A DNA stretch of 64,000 nt from Acanthococcus lagerstroemiae (Eukaryota > Arthropoda > Insecta > Hemiptera > Eriococcidae): the NCBI GenBank assembly GCA_031841125.1, contig CM063111.1:60263535-60327534 (forward strand). The letters run 5' to 3'. This document shows positions 1 through 12,007 of this stretch, in pieces. Each line of letters opens with the position of its first letter. Position 1 is the first letter of the stretch. The notes below the pieces were generated by a model. That model was not told the DNA's origin, did no database searches, and saw nothing but the letters and a program-made list of their open reading frames with translations. Both the position numbers and the translations under genes were made by a program.

Positions 1-1289
1 GGTAGGCTACCCCCCCTCCTGGAATAGCTCCTTTTGGCGGGTCCAGGAGTAATAGAAATATGGAACCCACACCTCTCGGCTTCACATGTGTTCAAAATTC
101 AAAATCAAACGCAGGAGAAGGAAAACTCCGGCCGAGGAAGAGTCACCCTCCTCAGTCCGTATCACAATCACCAAGAATTGGGTCTTACTGGGTTGATAGC
201 GTCCTCCTGTAACCCTAGCGGCATGGGAGTAAAACTCAAGTGTATTGTTCTGACACCGACACTCACGCATCCTCTCACCACTAAGGGGGAAGCTGAAGAG
301 GGAAGAAGACCACAGCAGGAACCGACCGACTGACAAGACAGGCCAATGACAAGACAGAATTTCCTTGGACGGAACTGAGACTTCACCCTACATGGACGTC
401 TCCAAACTTCAAGCATAAGACAAGAATGAACAATACTAGCTAGGAGAAACCACAGACATTGGACAAGACATGACACTTCCGCCTCAGGTCCCTGGCCTGG
501 CTGCCCGCGTTCCGCTGGGGGGCTTGCTGGCGGCATGCTTTCACATCCGGATAGGAGAACCGCTTTCATGTCCGGGGGGGAGGAACGCCTTCACGTCTGA
601 CTTGCCGGGTTACGTACCGCGTCCCCCTCGGGTTACGTACTGCGCCTTTCCCGGGTTACGTATGGCGATGTCGTCACTGGCTCCCTGGGGTGCGCGGGTG
701 GCTAGGAATAACCAGGGTCACTTAGGCGCAACAGGTAAAGGTTGCGCGGAGTTCTTCCCCTAGAGGCCTTCACTTCCACACGGCATGTATGGCCAGTTCA
801 GGCACATTGGGCCACTGGGGGACACCGCCTGGTCAGCATGTCGCGTGGGTTAAGTACCGCTTTCGAAGGGAAGTCTGAGGACGCCGGCTCAGCGACGGAC
901 ATGTCCCCCTGCATGTGCAGAGGGGGAACCCACCAAGGGTGGCCTACCGCAAAATAAGCCTCTTGGGGCAAATATGCGGTCGCGAACAAGAGCGGCAGTG
1001 TGGGATGGTGGTAGCAGAAGACGCCCTTGGGAAAGGCCGATCAGGTAGAGTAATGCACGTCCCCGAGGGGGGCATTTGTCGCGGGTGGCCAACTGTCCGC
1101 TCGTGGCTGGTGTCTCTCAGCGGGGGTCGGGCACCTCTTCTTAAATGCTGCCCACGCCGAAGAACACACTGCGACAAGGCGAACGGCTGCCGCCTTTAAA
1201 TAAGCAGCCACCCTCCCTAGGGGAGAGGCCCCGATAAATCGCGAAGTTTTGTGGGTGGTCTTCTCAAAAAACCCACCCCCCAAACCACA
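1..1289 (+). other. Likely 5' UTR of the R1-clade element
   Basis: This GC-rich stretch precedes ORF1 and has no ORF with recognisable domains. It contains three close copies of GGGTTACGTA (near 607, 631 and 651) and two loosely related G/C-rich blocks (about 900-960 and 1050-1100) that both include GGGTGGCC. LINE 5' UTRs carry internal promoters, so these repeats are candidate regulatory sequence, but that role is inference. Short ORFs on both strands here have no family resemblance and were not called. Confidence 0.45.
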
Positions 1290-3812
1290 ATGGAAAGTTC
1301 TAAGAAACATGCCTCGGATGGCGGGGAGGACATATACGTCCCTCCGCAAATGATTGATACACCGGACAACGAACAACAGCTCATCCACAATCCCCCACGC
1401 GACACCCCTACTGACACCAAAGTCCTCCTGGCGGGAGGCAACAACCACAAAGATCTACCAATGATGAAGACCCCAGATGACACAGGCAGTATCCTTGACC
1501 AGACGCCATCGCAGGTATTGGCAACGGCGTCAGGGAAGATGAGCCTGGGCATCATTGAGGCCATCCGTACACTGGATCACACTGAAACCGAGAAGAAGAA
1601 ATCCCCGGAAGCATCGTCAACGCCGGCAGTAAAGGCAATTACAGCTAAGAAAGGGAGTCTTCCTGCACCCCCGGTAAAAAAAACTGCCCCAAAAAGAGCG
1701 CACGAAGCGCTTTGGGGAGATAAGACGACTGCCGGGGGAAAGCGACCGGGATTATCACAGTCGCCGCACCAAGGAAGGAATGAAGCGCAGCAAAAAGTTG
1801 AAGCAGTAATTCTGGCACACCTTACCACAGCGCTCCCTCATCTCCTCAAGTGGGAGCTGCTGCAGAAATCAGGTCCCTCCGTCGGTCCAATCTGGTTACA
1901 GAAACACTGAAAAACATTGCACATGAAGCATCGCTGACAGCTGAGACCAGGGAGGAGACAAAACTGAAGATGGAAACAATAGTACCCGGAACTCCCGTCA
2001 CCCCCAACCCGACCAACCATCCTAGGAAGCGGCCTAAAGAGTCGCAGACACCCAGTCCTGCTGCCGGAGAAGTTGACAAAGTGAAGGAGCTAGAGTCGGA
2101 GAACGCTCTCCTCCGGCAGGAACTTGCCAAGGCAAAAGAAGATGGCGCTGCCATCCTCCATCAACTGAGGTAAGAACTGGAAGAGGAGCGATTCAAGAGG
2201 GCCTCCGCCGAAAAAAAGGCGCTGGAGGCCCGCAAGAAAACACAGCAATTGGAGGCGGAGGTCCACAGGATGAAAACTGACATCGCCAAGCTACAGGCTG
2301 CCACTGTGGGAAGGGATGAGGCCTCACTAAAACGGCTCATCATGGAGACGATCCGGCCGTTGGTAATGGACCTGAGGGGCCCTGCAACAGCCCGCCCCTT
2401 CTTCACTCCACAACCAACATCAGGGGAAAAGACCAAACAGCCTCCGGCCACGACCTCCACCGCACAGCGGAGCGACCGACCAGCCAAAGAGCGGCCCCCT
2501 CCAGCTGCGAGACCGTCAGCTCCGGTAACACCAAGGGTGGAGCCGACCACCACACGAGCTCCCTCAGCGCCGCTGCCGCAAAGGAAGCAGCGCAGCAGCC
2601 CCCCCCCCCTCCGGCGGGAGGAGCTATGCCTCAGCGACCGGCCGACAGAGACAGGCGAATGTACAGCAAACTGGACAGCCATATGCAGACAGCATCGGAG
2701 GCCAGACAGCTCCAGCAGGCAAACCAGCCAAAACTGGCGAATGGACCAACACCCGCGCCCAAAGGCGGATGGAGAACCGGTGGGAAAGGAAGAGAGCGGC
2801 CGACGCCAGCACCCAGAAACTGACCTCCCCCTCCAGGAGTAACCCACCAAAGAGGAGGAGGAACAGGACAAGAACGCAGAAGAACAATAAGAATGTGGTT
2901 CTGGTGGTGCCTGCAGCGCCCGCAGGAGAAGCCCTGGATTCGCTCCAGAAGATTCCTGGGCTCAATCCAAGGGCGCTGGGCATCACAAATACAGTGCAAT
3001 TCCCCTCAGGCGCCGTCCTGGTTACGTGCAGAAAAAAGGAGTCCGTCGACCAGATCAAGGCTGCGGTACTGACCCGGACGGATGTCCGCGTAAAATGCAA
3101 GGATAGGAGACAGCCGGAGGTCCGCATACATGGAGTCCCAGCCTGCACCACAGAGGTCGAACTAAGCGAAGATATCCACAACGCCTTTGGCTCCCGCAGC
3201 ATCGGGGCCATCAAGTTTGTCCCATACAAGGAGGACCCGCAGACAAAGATGGCTGTTGTCAGCGTAGCGGGCCCCTTGTATCAACAGATGGCCCAGCGGA
3301 GGGGCATTCGCATCGGATGGACCACTGGCCGAATCGATGCCAGCACCTCTGTCATGAGGTGCAGTCAGTGCCACATCCTCGGGCACAAGGTGAAGTACTG
3401 CCCCGGGATGCCAGAGGCGGCCCCTCCGGATGGACACTACCTGGATTGCTGGCAACACAACAAGGTCATCAGGAAGGCCCAACTGCCTCATTACAGGGAG
3501 CGGCCCTGTGTACACAGAACGGGGGCCCGGGACTGTCCAACCCTGGTGGCCATGAAGAAAAAGATGATGGACAATATCAACATGCAAGACCCAGAGCAGA
3601 CAGAACCAAGTCCAGGCAGTCAGCAAGCAGCATCAGCAGCAGCAACAGCAACACTAGCGGCAACAGTGGCAGCTTCGGCAGCAGCACCAGCATCAGCACC
3701 AGATCCAGCATTAGCGAAGAAGATAACGACAACTGCAATGCCTGAAAACAACAATGACCACACCGGGATGGATGTGGACGAGGCGTTAGCAGCGAAGAAT
3801 GGTGACGGCTAA
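1290..3812 (+). pseudogene. ORF1 (gag-like) of R1-clade LINE, broken
   Basis: This is the nucleic-acid-binding ORF1 protein of a LINE. The first ATG (1290) follows a C-rich leader. Reading is open in one frame to 1910, continues in a second frame (about 1850-2842) that is interrupted by an in-frame TAA at 2171-2173, then shifts back to the first frame (about 2769-3812). The middle part has heptad-rich, charged coiled-coil sequence. A Pro/Thr-rich linker follows, then a conserved gag-like domain, then a CX2CX4HX4C knuckle (MRCSQCHILGHKVKYC, encoded at about 3354-3401) and a partial second one (CVHRTGARDC). The C terminus is a low-complexity Ala/Ser/Thr/Gln run. ORF1 stops at 3810-3812, inside the start of ORF2. 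It is a decayed copy and cannot make a full protein. Confidence 0.75.
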
Positions 3813-6748
3813 GATCCGGGTTCTGTACGGCAATGTGAACCACGACAGACGTGCAATGGACCTCATACTCCACAATGCTGGGGTATGCGGTGCTAATGTC
3901 GTGGTAATCACAGAGCCGTACATTCCCCCATCCGGTCGACTCACGGCCGACGGGTGGATGGCGTACAGCAGCAGGCGGACAGCCGTTCTAGTCCACCGCG
4001 AACTGACGCACCACCCTGTTGATACAAGTAGGCAAGACCTAGTCCTTGTCCAGATTGCGGGCACAGCAATACTCGGAATGTACTGCTCCCCGAACGAAGA
4101 CACCAATCTGAACCTGACAGCGGCTACGGAGCTCCTCGTCGCGCACAACGGGCCAAAGGTGGTCGCAGGCGACTTTGACTGCCGCACTGTTTTGGTTCCG
4201 GGGTGCGTGATAAACCAGCGGGGCATCCAGTTCGAAGACTTCCTTGCAGAGAACCGGCTGCTCCTAAAGAACTCCGCCGACAACACCTGGCGGAGAGGGG
4301 AGCTCTCCCGGAGTCAACGACTATGTAGCCGCCCGGGGAGCGGTAGTGCGGGACTTTGTAATACTTGACGCAGAGACCCTCTCAGACTACGCGTACATCG
4401 CATTCGACGTGTGGGGGGTCTTTAGTCTGGAGGAAAAGAAGTGCACAACCAATCCAGAAAAACTGTGCGCAGCAATCCGCGGATCGCGCATCGAACCCAT
4501 CGGTGCTGTGACAGGGCCCGATGATATCGAACAGTATGTGCGGCAGCTAACGGAGCAGCTGAAGAGCTGCATGGAAGCAGCCAAAAAATTCCAGAAACCG
4601 AGTAGGGGACTAAAATGGTGGACCGCCGAGCTCAGCCGACTAAAGGATATATTGAAGAAGACGCGTCGTCGGCTGAGCGCAGAACCCGATCCAGTGCGCC
4701 GGCTCATCCTGAAGAAGATGAAATCACAAAAGAATACTGCCTCAGGATGGGCAGAGCAAAGATGGAAGCCTGGAGGAGGTTCTGCAGTCAGAGGGATGCC
4801 TGGGGTAGACCCTACCAGACCCTGAAGAACCCCAGAGGAGACGGCATCCCTCTGCTAAGACGACCAGACGGCGGTCAATGCAGTACCCCTACTGAGACCG
4901 CCGCACTGCTGTTGGAGACCAAGTTCCCCGCATTTGGAGGTGGAAATAGTGACGACGATCCAGCTCCAGCTATCCGCGAAGGTCCGGCCCCCAAGGTGAC
5001 TGCTGGGGAAGTCAGGGCCCTCCTGAAGAAGTCAAAGAACCGCAATGCGCCTGGCCCCGACGGGATCAACTATAAAACGCTCAAGGTGCTACACCAATGG
5101 CACCCGCGCGTGCTGCCAAGGCTTTTCACCGCCTGTCTCGCCGGCGGGCACTTCCCAAAGGCGTGGCAGGGCGGTGAGGTAATCTTCATTCCCAAGCCTG
5201 GGAAAGACGGCCGCACCCCGGAGGGGTACAGGCCGATAACGTTACTGAGCAACAGCGGAAAACTTCTGGAGAAGGTCCTGAATGCGAGACTGACCCAGCA
5301 CACTGAAGAAGAAGGAATCATCCACTCGCGGCAGTTCGGATTCAGGAAGCATCGAAGCACAGAGCATGCTGTCCGGACTGCGATGGGAATCATCTTAAGA
5401 TCACAGGCGCAGAACAACTTTACGGCCGCTGTGTCCCTGGACATCAAGGGAGCATTCGATCACGTCCCCTGGCCGGGAATCCTGAGAGCGGTCCATGCGT
5501 CCGGTGCGCCCGGGTACCTGTACCGTAGCGTGCGGAATTATTTTGCCTCTAGGGAGGTTCAGTATGCAGGGATCGTCCGACATCTCGAACGGGGCTGTCC
5601 ATAGGGTTCGGTGCTTGGGCCGACCCTGTGGAACCTATTATACAACTCCGTGATCCGCCGACTACCGGGAGAAGCAGTGTGTTACGCAGACGACACACTG
5701 CTGGTGGTCGGCGGCAGCTCCGGGCCGTCGGTCAGCTTGAAGATCACCAAAGCCATAGAACACGTAGAGCCAAAACGAAGGTGCTACTGGTTCGAGATGT
5801 CCCAACCACGGCGACGAACCTCCTAGGTGCAGGGACCCCAACGGAAGTTGTATACAAAGGCGCCATGATTCCCATGAGGAGGGAATTGAAGTACCTCGGC
5901 GTGATGCTTGATGCCGGGGGAAATTGGTTGCCCCATTTACGATACATTCGTGAACAATGCGAGAAGATACTACCCGTGCTGACGCAACTGTGTCAACGTA
6001 CCTTCGGGTACAGTAACGAGGCCCGAAGGGTAATGGTCGCCGGCTGCATTTTCAGCAGATACTTCTACTGCAGCTCGTTGTACTACCACCGAGTGCACGA
6101 GCTGCGGTATCAAGCAGAGATAAATAAGATCAAGCGACGAAGCGACATCATCTGCAGCCGGCTGTACCGTACCGTCAGCACGGAAGGGGCGGCCGTGATC
6201 AACGCGATGCCCCCCTGGACCTGCTGATCCACGAAAGATCAGTTAAGTACTTGGTCAAGAGTGGGTTCAGGGTCGACAACTGGCGGCATCTCCCGCGCGT
6301 TGATCCCTCCTTCAGCGAGTGGCCAAGTCAGCTCCACCAGGCGACCATCGACGAGTGGAACCGTCGATGGTGGGTCAACACGACGGTGGCGTAGTGGACA
6401 CAGGTGCTGTTCCCAGACGTACGCGCCAGGATGCAGCAGCAGGAAGAAGAAGACAACGAAATGAAGTGCATGGACTTCTTCCTGGCGCAGGCGGTTTCAG
6501 GCCATGGGTGCTTCGCATCCTACCTGCACCGCCGAAACCGCCGGGACAGCGACCAGTGCCCCTGCGGTGCTGGCCCGGAGATACCTCGAGATATCTTTCG
6601 AGAGTGTATTCGGTGGGCTGACGGAAGGCCCGACATATGGACAAGGACCAGCCGTGAGCACCTGCGGTACATGCGGGGTGTAGTCAAGAGTTTATGGATA
6701 CTTGAAAACCCCGCATTCCCCGCAGGTGACACAGACCGGACCGGATGA
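3799..6748 (+). pseudogene. ORF2 (endonuclease + reverse transcriptase) of R1-clade LINE, broken
   Basis: ORF2 starts at ATG 3799 and overlaps the ORF1 stop by 14 nt. An endonuclease/exonuclease/phosphatase domain covers about 3799-4350 (motifs ITEPYI and VVAGDFDC). The reverse transcriptase lies at about 5000-6000: NAPGPDGI, GYRPITLL, FGFRKHRSTEHA, SLDIKGAFDHVPW and the catalytic CYADDTLLV are readable. The C-terminal part has LLIHERS near 6227 and a cysteine motif (CPCG...FREC) in which the His usual for R1 elements is replaced by Asp. Breaks: frameshifts near 4.3 kb, 4.7-4.8 kb, about 5.8 kb and about 6.21 kb (a C run), and in-frame TAGs at 5602-5604 (just before GSVLGPTLWN) and 6392-6394. 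The final stop is at 6746-6748. It nicks DNA and primes reverse transcription in active relatives; this copy cannot. Confidence 0.8.
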
Positions 6749-7275
6749 GGTCGAAGAACCCGGAAGAGGGTGGGGGCAAACCCGAAGAGGCCAGAAGAGG
6801 TCGCCCCCCACCGTCGCCGTCGCCAAAGGAGGAGAAGAAATCAGCACCAAACTGCCGCCAATCACGGGCGGCGGGTTGCGTCCCTTGTAGGTGAGACCAT
6901 AGTAAGTCGGGTGTCGAGACTATCTCCATCTCCTCCAGTACGAGAGGCAGGGCACGAACGGGGCGCAGCCCCCAATGTGGCCGCCAGTCGCAATTTTATT
7001 ATTAGAGAGATAAGTATGTACGGCCCGCCTCCCCTATAAGGGGAGGTCCGGTTTGGCCATAAAAGAGTGATGCCGTGGAGCGTGAGGGGTCTCCTGTGAC
7101 ACCCGGTGATAAACCTTAGGGAAAAAGCCGGGCAAAGTAGGGGACCCCACCGGTAAAACAAACGCTTTATGTAACTCAAGTAGGAACCTAATGTGCTTAA
7201 TACCTATGTAATACACGGAGCCACCCGGGGTAAGTCCCGGGATTGGCCGCCCCGTCGGGTTTAAAAAAAAAAAAA
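6749..7275 (+). other. 3' UTR and poly(A) tail of the R1-clade element
   Basis: Non-coding sequence after the ORF2 stop runs to an uninterrupted 13-A tract at 7263-7275, directly after GCCCCGTCGGGTTT. The base composition changes abruptly from GC-rich to AT-rich after the tract, which is why I place the element end here. Confidence 0.65.
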
Positions 7276-7388
7276 GTACCCCTGGAAAATTGAGCAATTA
7301 AGGGGCAGGGTAGGCAACCCGCAGCGATTTGAGATCTTGGAGATTATGGATAATTATGTCGTCTTTTTTATGTCTTATTATGTCAGTT

Positions 7389-8199
7389 TGGGAAATATTC
7401 GGGGAAAACTCCGATGGCTTTTGAAGAATTTCATCAAGAATCTTCAAGAAAAATTTTCTCAATCTCCGAAGAATTTCTTCGATAATCTTTGGAAAAATTC
7501 TCCAATAATTGTTAATGAATTGCATCGGAAATTTCCGGAAAACAACTCCGATAATTTCCGAAAAATCTAATCGAAAATTAGAAAAAAAATCCATTGTTTC
7601 CAGGAAAGTTTATCAGCATTCTTCGAAAAAATTTCCTGGCAATTTTCGAAAAATTTCATGGGAAATATTTGGAGAAAAACTCCTTCCGATTTAATTTTTT
7701 GAAAATTATCGGAAAATTTTCCCGAACATTTTCGAAGAAATTCTTTGGGAAACACTGGACTTTTTTCTGAATCTTCCCGATGAAATCCTCCGGAAATCAT
7801 CACATTTTATCCCCAAGATTTCTGATTAATTTCTTAGAAATCATTGGAGATTTTTCCCGAACATGTTTGACAAAAATCTCTGAGAAGCATCAATATTTTT
7901 TCTAAGGATACCCTTTCAAAATTATCAGAGATACTTTCAATGATTCTTGATATAAAACTGTTTGGAATCATTGGAGATTTTTCCAAAAATTTCTGATAAA
8001 ATTCGCCTGAAATCATCATTGGAGATATTTCTCAATGATGTGAGATGAAATTCTTTGAAATTTATCGCGAATGTTTCTTGAATAGGAGATTTTTCTCGAA
8101 GATTTCCGATGAAATTCTTCGGAGATTTAGAAAATTTTTCTTGAAGATTCTTGGTAAAATTCTTCAAAAGCCATCGGAGTTTTCCCCGAATATTTCCCA
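7389..8199. repeat. Foldback of degenerate GAA/TTC-rich repeats
   Basis: Arms 7389-7487 and 8100-8199 are near-perfect inverted copies of each other; for example GGGGAAAACTCCGATGGCTT on the left reads identically on the minus strand on the right. The roughly 610 bp between them consist of diverged copies of the same motif (AAATTCTTCGGARATTTTTC type) in both orientations. No coding gene is supported; the short ORFs here are by-products of the repeat. The same family recurs at 45.13-45.38 and 46.17-46.6 kb. Confidence 0.75.
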
Positions 8200-9202
8200 T
8201 GAAATTCTTGTCGAAGAGACCACTCGTCTGGCGAAGCCACGTGCACCTGGTTTCGCGAAAAACTAGTTTTCCTATGGCGGAAGGAAAACCGACTAACCCT
8301 GTATAAGTTGCAAGAACATATTAAGAAAAGTTCTATTCTTCCCCTTCATGAAACTCGATATCCCTCCCTTACATACCTACAATAAGTAGTCATGATAAAA
8401 GTAAGCTGTTATGCATTAATCATCAGCATAGTGATGTAACAGATGGTGAAGAACTCAAAAAGAAAACATGGAGGGGGTGACTTTGCACACAGTTGTTTGT
8501 TTTTCAAGACGATACGTGATCAGTTTCGATATTCTGCCTCATTGCTAGTGAATGAAGAAGTCCAAATCAGAAATTTATGCATTTCAGAGATTTTGAGGAC
8601 ATAATATATGTTCGTGTATTTAGGGTCTCGGCCTTTCGAGGGAAAGGTTTCATTTGATTTCTTCTCATAATTTTTGGAATAAAGGAAGAGTACAATTCTC
8701 ATGGTTAACTTTTTTTTTCTATACAAAAGTACACATACACATACGCACAAGCATCAATTTGGTGTTACTTGACACTTTTAATAAAAACACTACATATAAC
8801 ATATTTTTCCTGTTCATTCATGAACATGTGCATTGTCCCCGTATCACGGGTACCACTTGGCACACTTATTTCATGATTTTGTGTGCTGAGCGGTGTCACA
8901 TTCTTTTGGAGGAATGTATTCCATAATGTCCCAAACAACACAATACTTCATGTTACGCAGTATCCTAGTTATCTCAGAAAAGAAAAAATCATGAGAGGAC
9001 GCCCCCCCCCCATCAGGCGGCGGGACGAACTGGTTGCAAGAGTCGGCACAGGTTGGATGGGGGTGGCCCAAAATAGATTGAGATGAAAAAGGGTGGTGGA
9101 GACCAATGCCCAAAACTGGGCGGGTTAATTAGGCGTCGGTCGGCCGTTAACCCAGATTTAAAAAATTAATTAAATAAAATCCCGCCATGTCCCACCAAAA
9201 TT

Positions 9203-9307
9203 ACAAAAAATATCCCGGTTCTGTAACTCAGTTTTTACAGTCTGTAGAGCGCGTCAAAATTGAAAGTTAAAAAAAAAGTGAACAAAGTTACCCCGTGTTA
9301 CAGTAAC
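9203..9307 (-). repeat. Dispersed repeat, inverted relative to copy at 17.4 kb
   Basis: The reverse complement of this stretch closely matches 17,402-17,512 (shared GACGCGCTCTACAGAC, then GTAAAAACTGRGTTACAGAAC, then TTTTTGTAATTTTG). The 17.4-kb copy lies in intron 3 of gene A. The element type is unknown. Confidence 0.65.
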
Positions 9308-9597
9308 AAAAAGTACGACGTCATAACGTTATTCCTATGCAAGCTGGAACAGCTGAAAATAGTTGACTGTAACAAGACGCCCCTAGCTGACGTAAAAGCA
9401 AATCGCACGAGAAGTCAATTCAAAATAAGAGTACCGAATACTTCCGCAACACACAAAGAGACAAATTGGAGAGGGGAAGGCAGGTATTCATAGGGCCTGC
9501 TACACTAATGCAGTGAAACGTAAAACTAAAATCACAGGTAACCACCGACAAGTGACGAGGATTATTATTATTGTTAAATAATTACAATAATTCATTT

Positions 9598-9852
9598 GTG
9601 AGCTGACAGGAAAAAAAAGGGACCTCAGCGCAAAAATGTAAATTTTACAGGAGAGCTGATCAACAAAATTGATAACGCTTTCACGTTACAAAGACACTCA
9701 ACTTTGGAGACTTACAGCCGATTGAGAAAATTTTTTAGAATATTTTCGGCAACACCAGGCGAAAGAGCGGCCAAAAATTAGTCAACAATAGTTGTTATCA
9801 CAAAAATGTTTTTTTTCTTTGCCCTGAGGTCCCTTTCTTCCTGTCAGCCCAC
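9598..9852. mobile_element. MITE-like element with ~40-bp terminal inverted repeats
   Basis: The left end GTGAGCTGACAGGAAAAAAA and the right end (reverse complement GTGGGCTGACAGGAAGAAA) match, and both continue into GGGACCTCAGNGCAAA. The element is about 255 bp with no coding capacity. I could not define a target-site duplication, so the superfamily is open. Confidence 0.65.
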
Positions 9853-11913
9853 ATATCTGAACAGCTGAACATTTATGAAACACAGACTGTGATAATGCAG
9901 TACATACGCTGTGTGAAGATGCCTTTTGCCCCTTATCCCTTATATTATTTCAGCACTCTTATTTTGAATGAACTTCAGTAATTTTTACCAAGATTACCTA
10001 AGAATTACTGTAATTTCTAGTAGACGGGTACGTGAATTGTTGAACATCAGAGATCTGATAGAATTCCTGATAATTTTTGTCCTAATTTTCCTCGGTGTAG
10101 ATGACCTTATCCTCTTATCTTGATTTAATTTTATCAGCATGGTACAAAACTTAAAATGTACACCAACTCGTATCTGTTCATCATAGTTTTCAAGAAGATA
10201 AATGTTTCGTTGAAAAGATTAAAAAATGTTTCGAATTCTGTAACCAACCGTAAGGGATAAACTAACGCATTGTACATTGTACTACATGGTACCTAGCTAC
10301 CTATTCTTCTACCTACTAAGTGCAGATGATATGGCACATTATCGAATAATTCTAAACGAGGGATATATATCCAGTTCTGTTCAAATAGTATAAACTGTAA
10401 ATCAAAAGTCGACAACCTTTTTGCATTCGCGGGTCATTTTGAGAAAAAATCTGTAGATAGGCCGCATATTAAATGACAAAAGCTTTTTGTATAATGGAAA
10501 GCAGAATTAGATTCATTATGCTGCATTAACTTAGACCTTGGTTCATTCTCTGAGCTTATCACTGTTCATTCGGTCATTTTCGTCTTGAGGAATGGATCTT
10601 GAATGCAGTGAACTATAGGGAAGGGGGATGGGGGTTTGAAACACCTCCCCCCTCCCCCGAAAATTTTGCAGTCAATTCGGAAACAGTTCTTTTGAATTTT
10701 TCATTTTCTATGAATGTTTTTTTTTGTTTGTTTTTTTTTTTTTTCAATTTAAAAATATTTCGATTAAAAAATTGGCTAATTTTTAAAAGTTTTTGTCGGC
10801 GAATTTTTAGTTTTCCAAAAATATTTGTGGGCAAATTTTTCTTCTCCACCTCCCCAAACTGAAAGTCAAATTTCGTTTCTGAAAATGGAGTACCCGAGAC
10901 TCCTGTCAGAGACTCGTCAGTCAAAAGCTGAAGGTTTCAAGCTCAGTATCGAACGTTATCTGAAAGGTTGAAACAAAGCTGAGGTGTGGAAGACATTTCA
11001 AAAATTTGAAAGGCGGTAGCGAACGTTGAATTTCGAATTTCAATGACTATTCTGTTCTTACTAGATTCACTGTTTGACTTATAGCCTAAATTTTAAGAAA
11101 GTTGTCAAAATCTAGGCGTAGGCCCGTAGCCAGCTGACTGTTCACCAGGGGAGGGGGCTTGAGGATACACATAGTATATAATGTGAAGAGTTCTACGAGG
11201 CAGTGGTATATCCAGGGGGAAAAGGGGGTGTTTTAAACGCATTTCCAGCTAAGGTTCACGTGTATTGAAAACTGAAAATTAAAGCACTCAGCCTAAATTT
11301 CAACTGAATTCTTAGATGATAAATTAATGCATGGGACAATTTGGCAAAAAAAGAAAATTTATTGACTACCTATCTCTTCAAATGATATTGCCCTTCCAAC
11401 AGGTACCTTTTCTCATTCTCGCTCATGGTACACGTACTTATCTACATTTTTTTTTATCGTCCATTATTCAGTCTAATATTTTCTTTTTCTTGAAGGGATG
11501 AGGAGGAGTGAATCGAAGAGGGTATAAATGAAAACCTCGCATGTCAGATCAGGTATTTCAGCCTCTCAAAATGACAATGTATAATCTAATGTACTTAAGG
11601 GGAACTGACCTTCACTATGGAAAAACCCTTTCAACAGGGACTTGAATTACTTTTTATTACAAATCTTATCATTCTGGAAGCATCAATTACAATGTACTTA
11701 ATCGCTTACAGTACCTTTCTGTCTAGAAGTTGAATTAAATATGTCGGTACATGAGTACCCATAACTAACATATTGATATCAGATCTACTCGTCCATGTTA
11801 TGTTCACTAATCGGCTTCACAAGAACACAAGTGTTCTTAATATCGTCTACTCGTTCGTGTACTTGAAGATTTGGAGGGCTAATATGCTAAGGACACAAAC
11901 AACAGAAGCAAAG

Positions 11914-11921
11914 TATAAAAG
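11914..11921 (+). promoter_or_regulatory. TATA box of gene A
   Basis: TATAAAAG lies 94 bases upstream of the gene A start codon. About 30 bases downstream is CATAGCAGTTTATT (about 11,938-11,951), a plausible initiator, giving a 5' UTR of roughly 65 nt. The same TAGCAGTT motif occurs at the matching place upstream of gene B, which supports this as the transcription start. Confidence 0.6.
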
Positions 11922-12007
11922 TGAAGCATGATTTTTCATAGCAGTTTATTCGCTCTCAGCGTTAACCGAATCTGTAGTGAAATTCTTGGAATTCATTAGT
12001 CTTGCAA

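Larger units (their letters stand above)
1..7275 (+). mobile_element. R1-clade non-LTR retrotransposon, decayed
   Basis: A GC-rich block, unlike the AT-rich surroundings, holds two overlapping ORFs in the order typical of R1-clade LINEs. ORF1 is gag-like with a CCHC zinc knuckle. ORF2 has an apurinic-type endonuclease, a reverse transcriptase and a C-terminal zinc-like motif, with no RNase H visible. A 13-A tail at 7263-7275 marks the 3' end. Several frameshifts and in-frame stops make it non-autonomous. The 5' end may lie at or before base 1, because I could not find a convincing target-site duplication: the downstream flank near 7309-7321 and bases 1-11 are only vaguely alike. The clade call rests on domain order and on RT and C-terminal motifs; the family within R1 (R1, TRAS, Waldo-like) is undecided. 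Confidence 0.8.
8271..11900. other. Intergenic AT-rich DNA with repeat remnants
   Basis: I see no gene here. It holds a MITE (9598-9852), a dispersed repeat copy (9203-9307), homopolymer runs, and G/C-run-rich remnants around 10,610-10,870 and 11,140-11,240 that resemble hAT-type terminal sequence (CAGTGGTATATCCAGGGGG at about 11,201) without a partner I could identify. Confidence 0.5.

Noticed and set aside
1..11. GGTAGGCTACC as a target-site duplication partner of GGTAGGCAACC at 7311-7321
   Set aside because: The downstream copy lies about 36 bases past the poly(A) tail rather than next to it, and the match is imperfect and low in complexity.
34..1448. Many overlapping ORFs on both strands at the window start
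   Set aside because: They are GC-driven open frames within the LINE leader, with no recognisable protein features.
7298..8266. ORFs such as GNIRGKLRWLLKNF on both strands
   Set aside because: They are produced by the inverted repeat itself; the same peptide on opposite strands reflects the foldback, not a gene.
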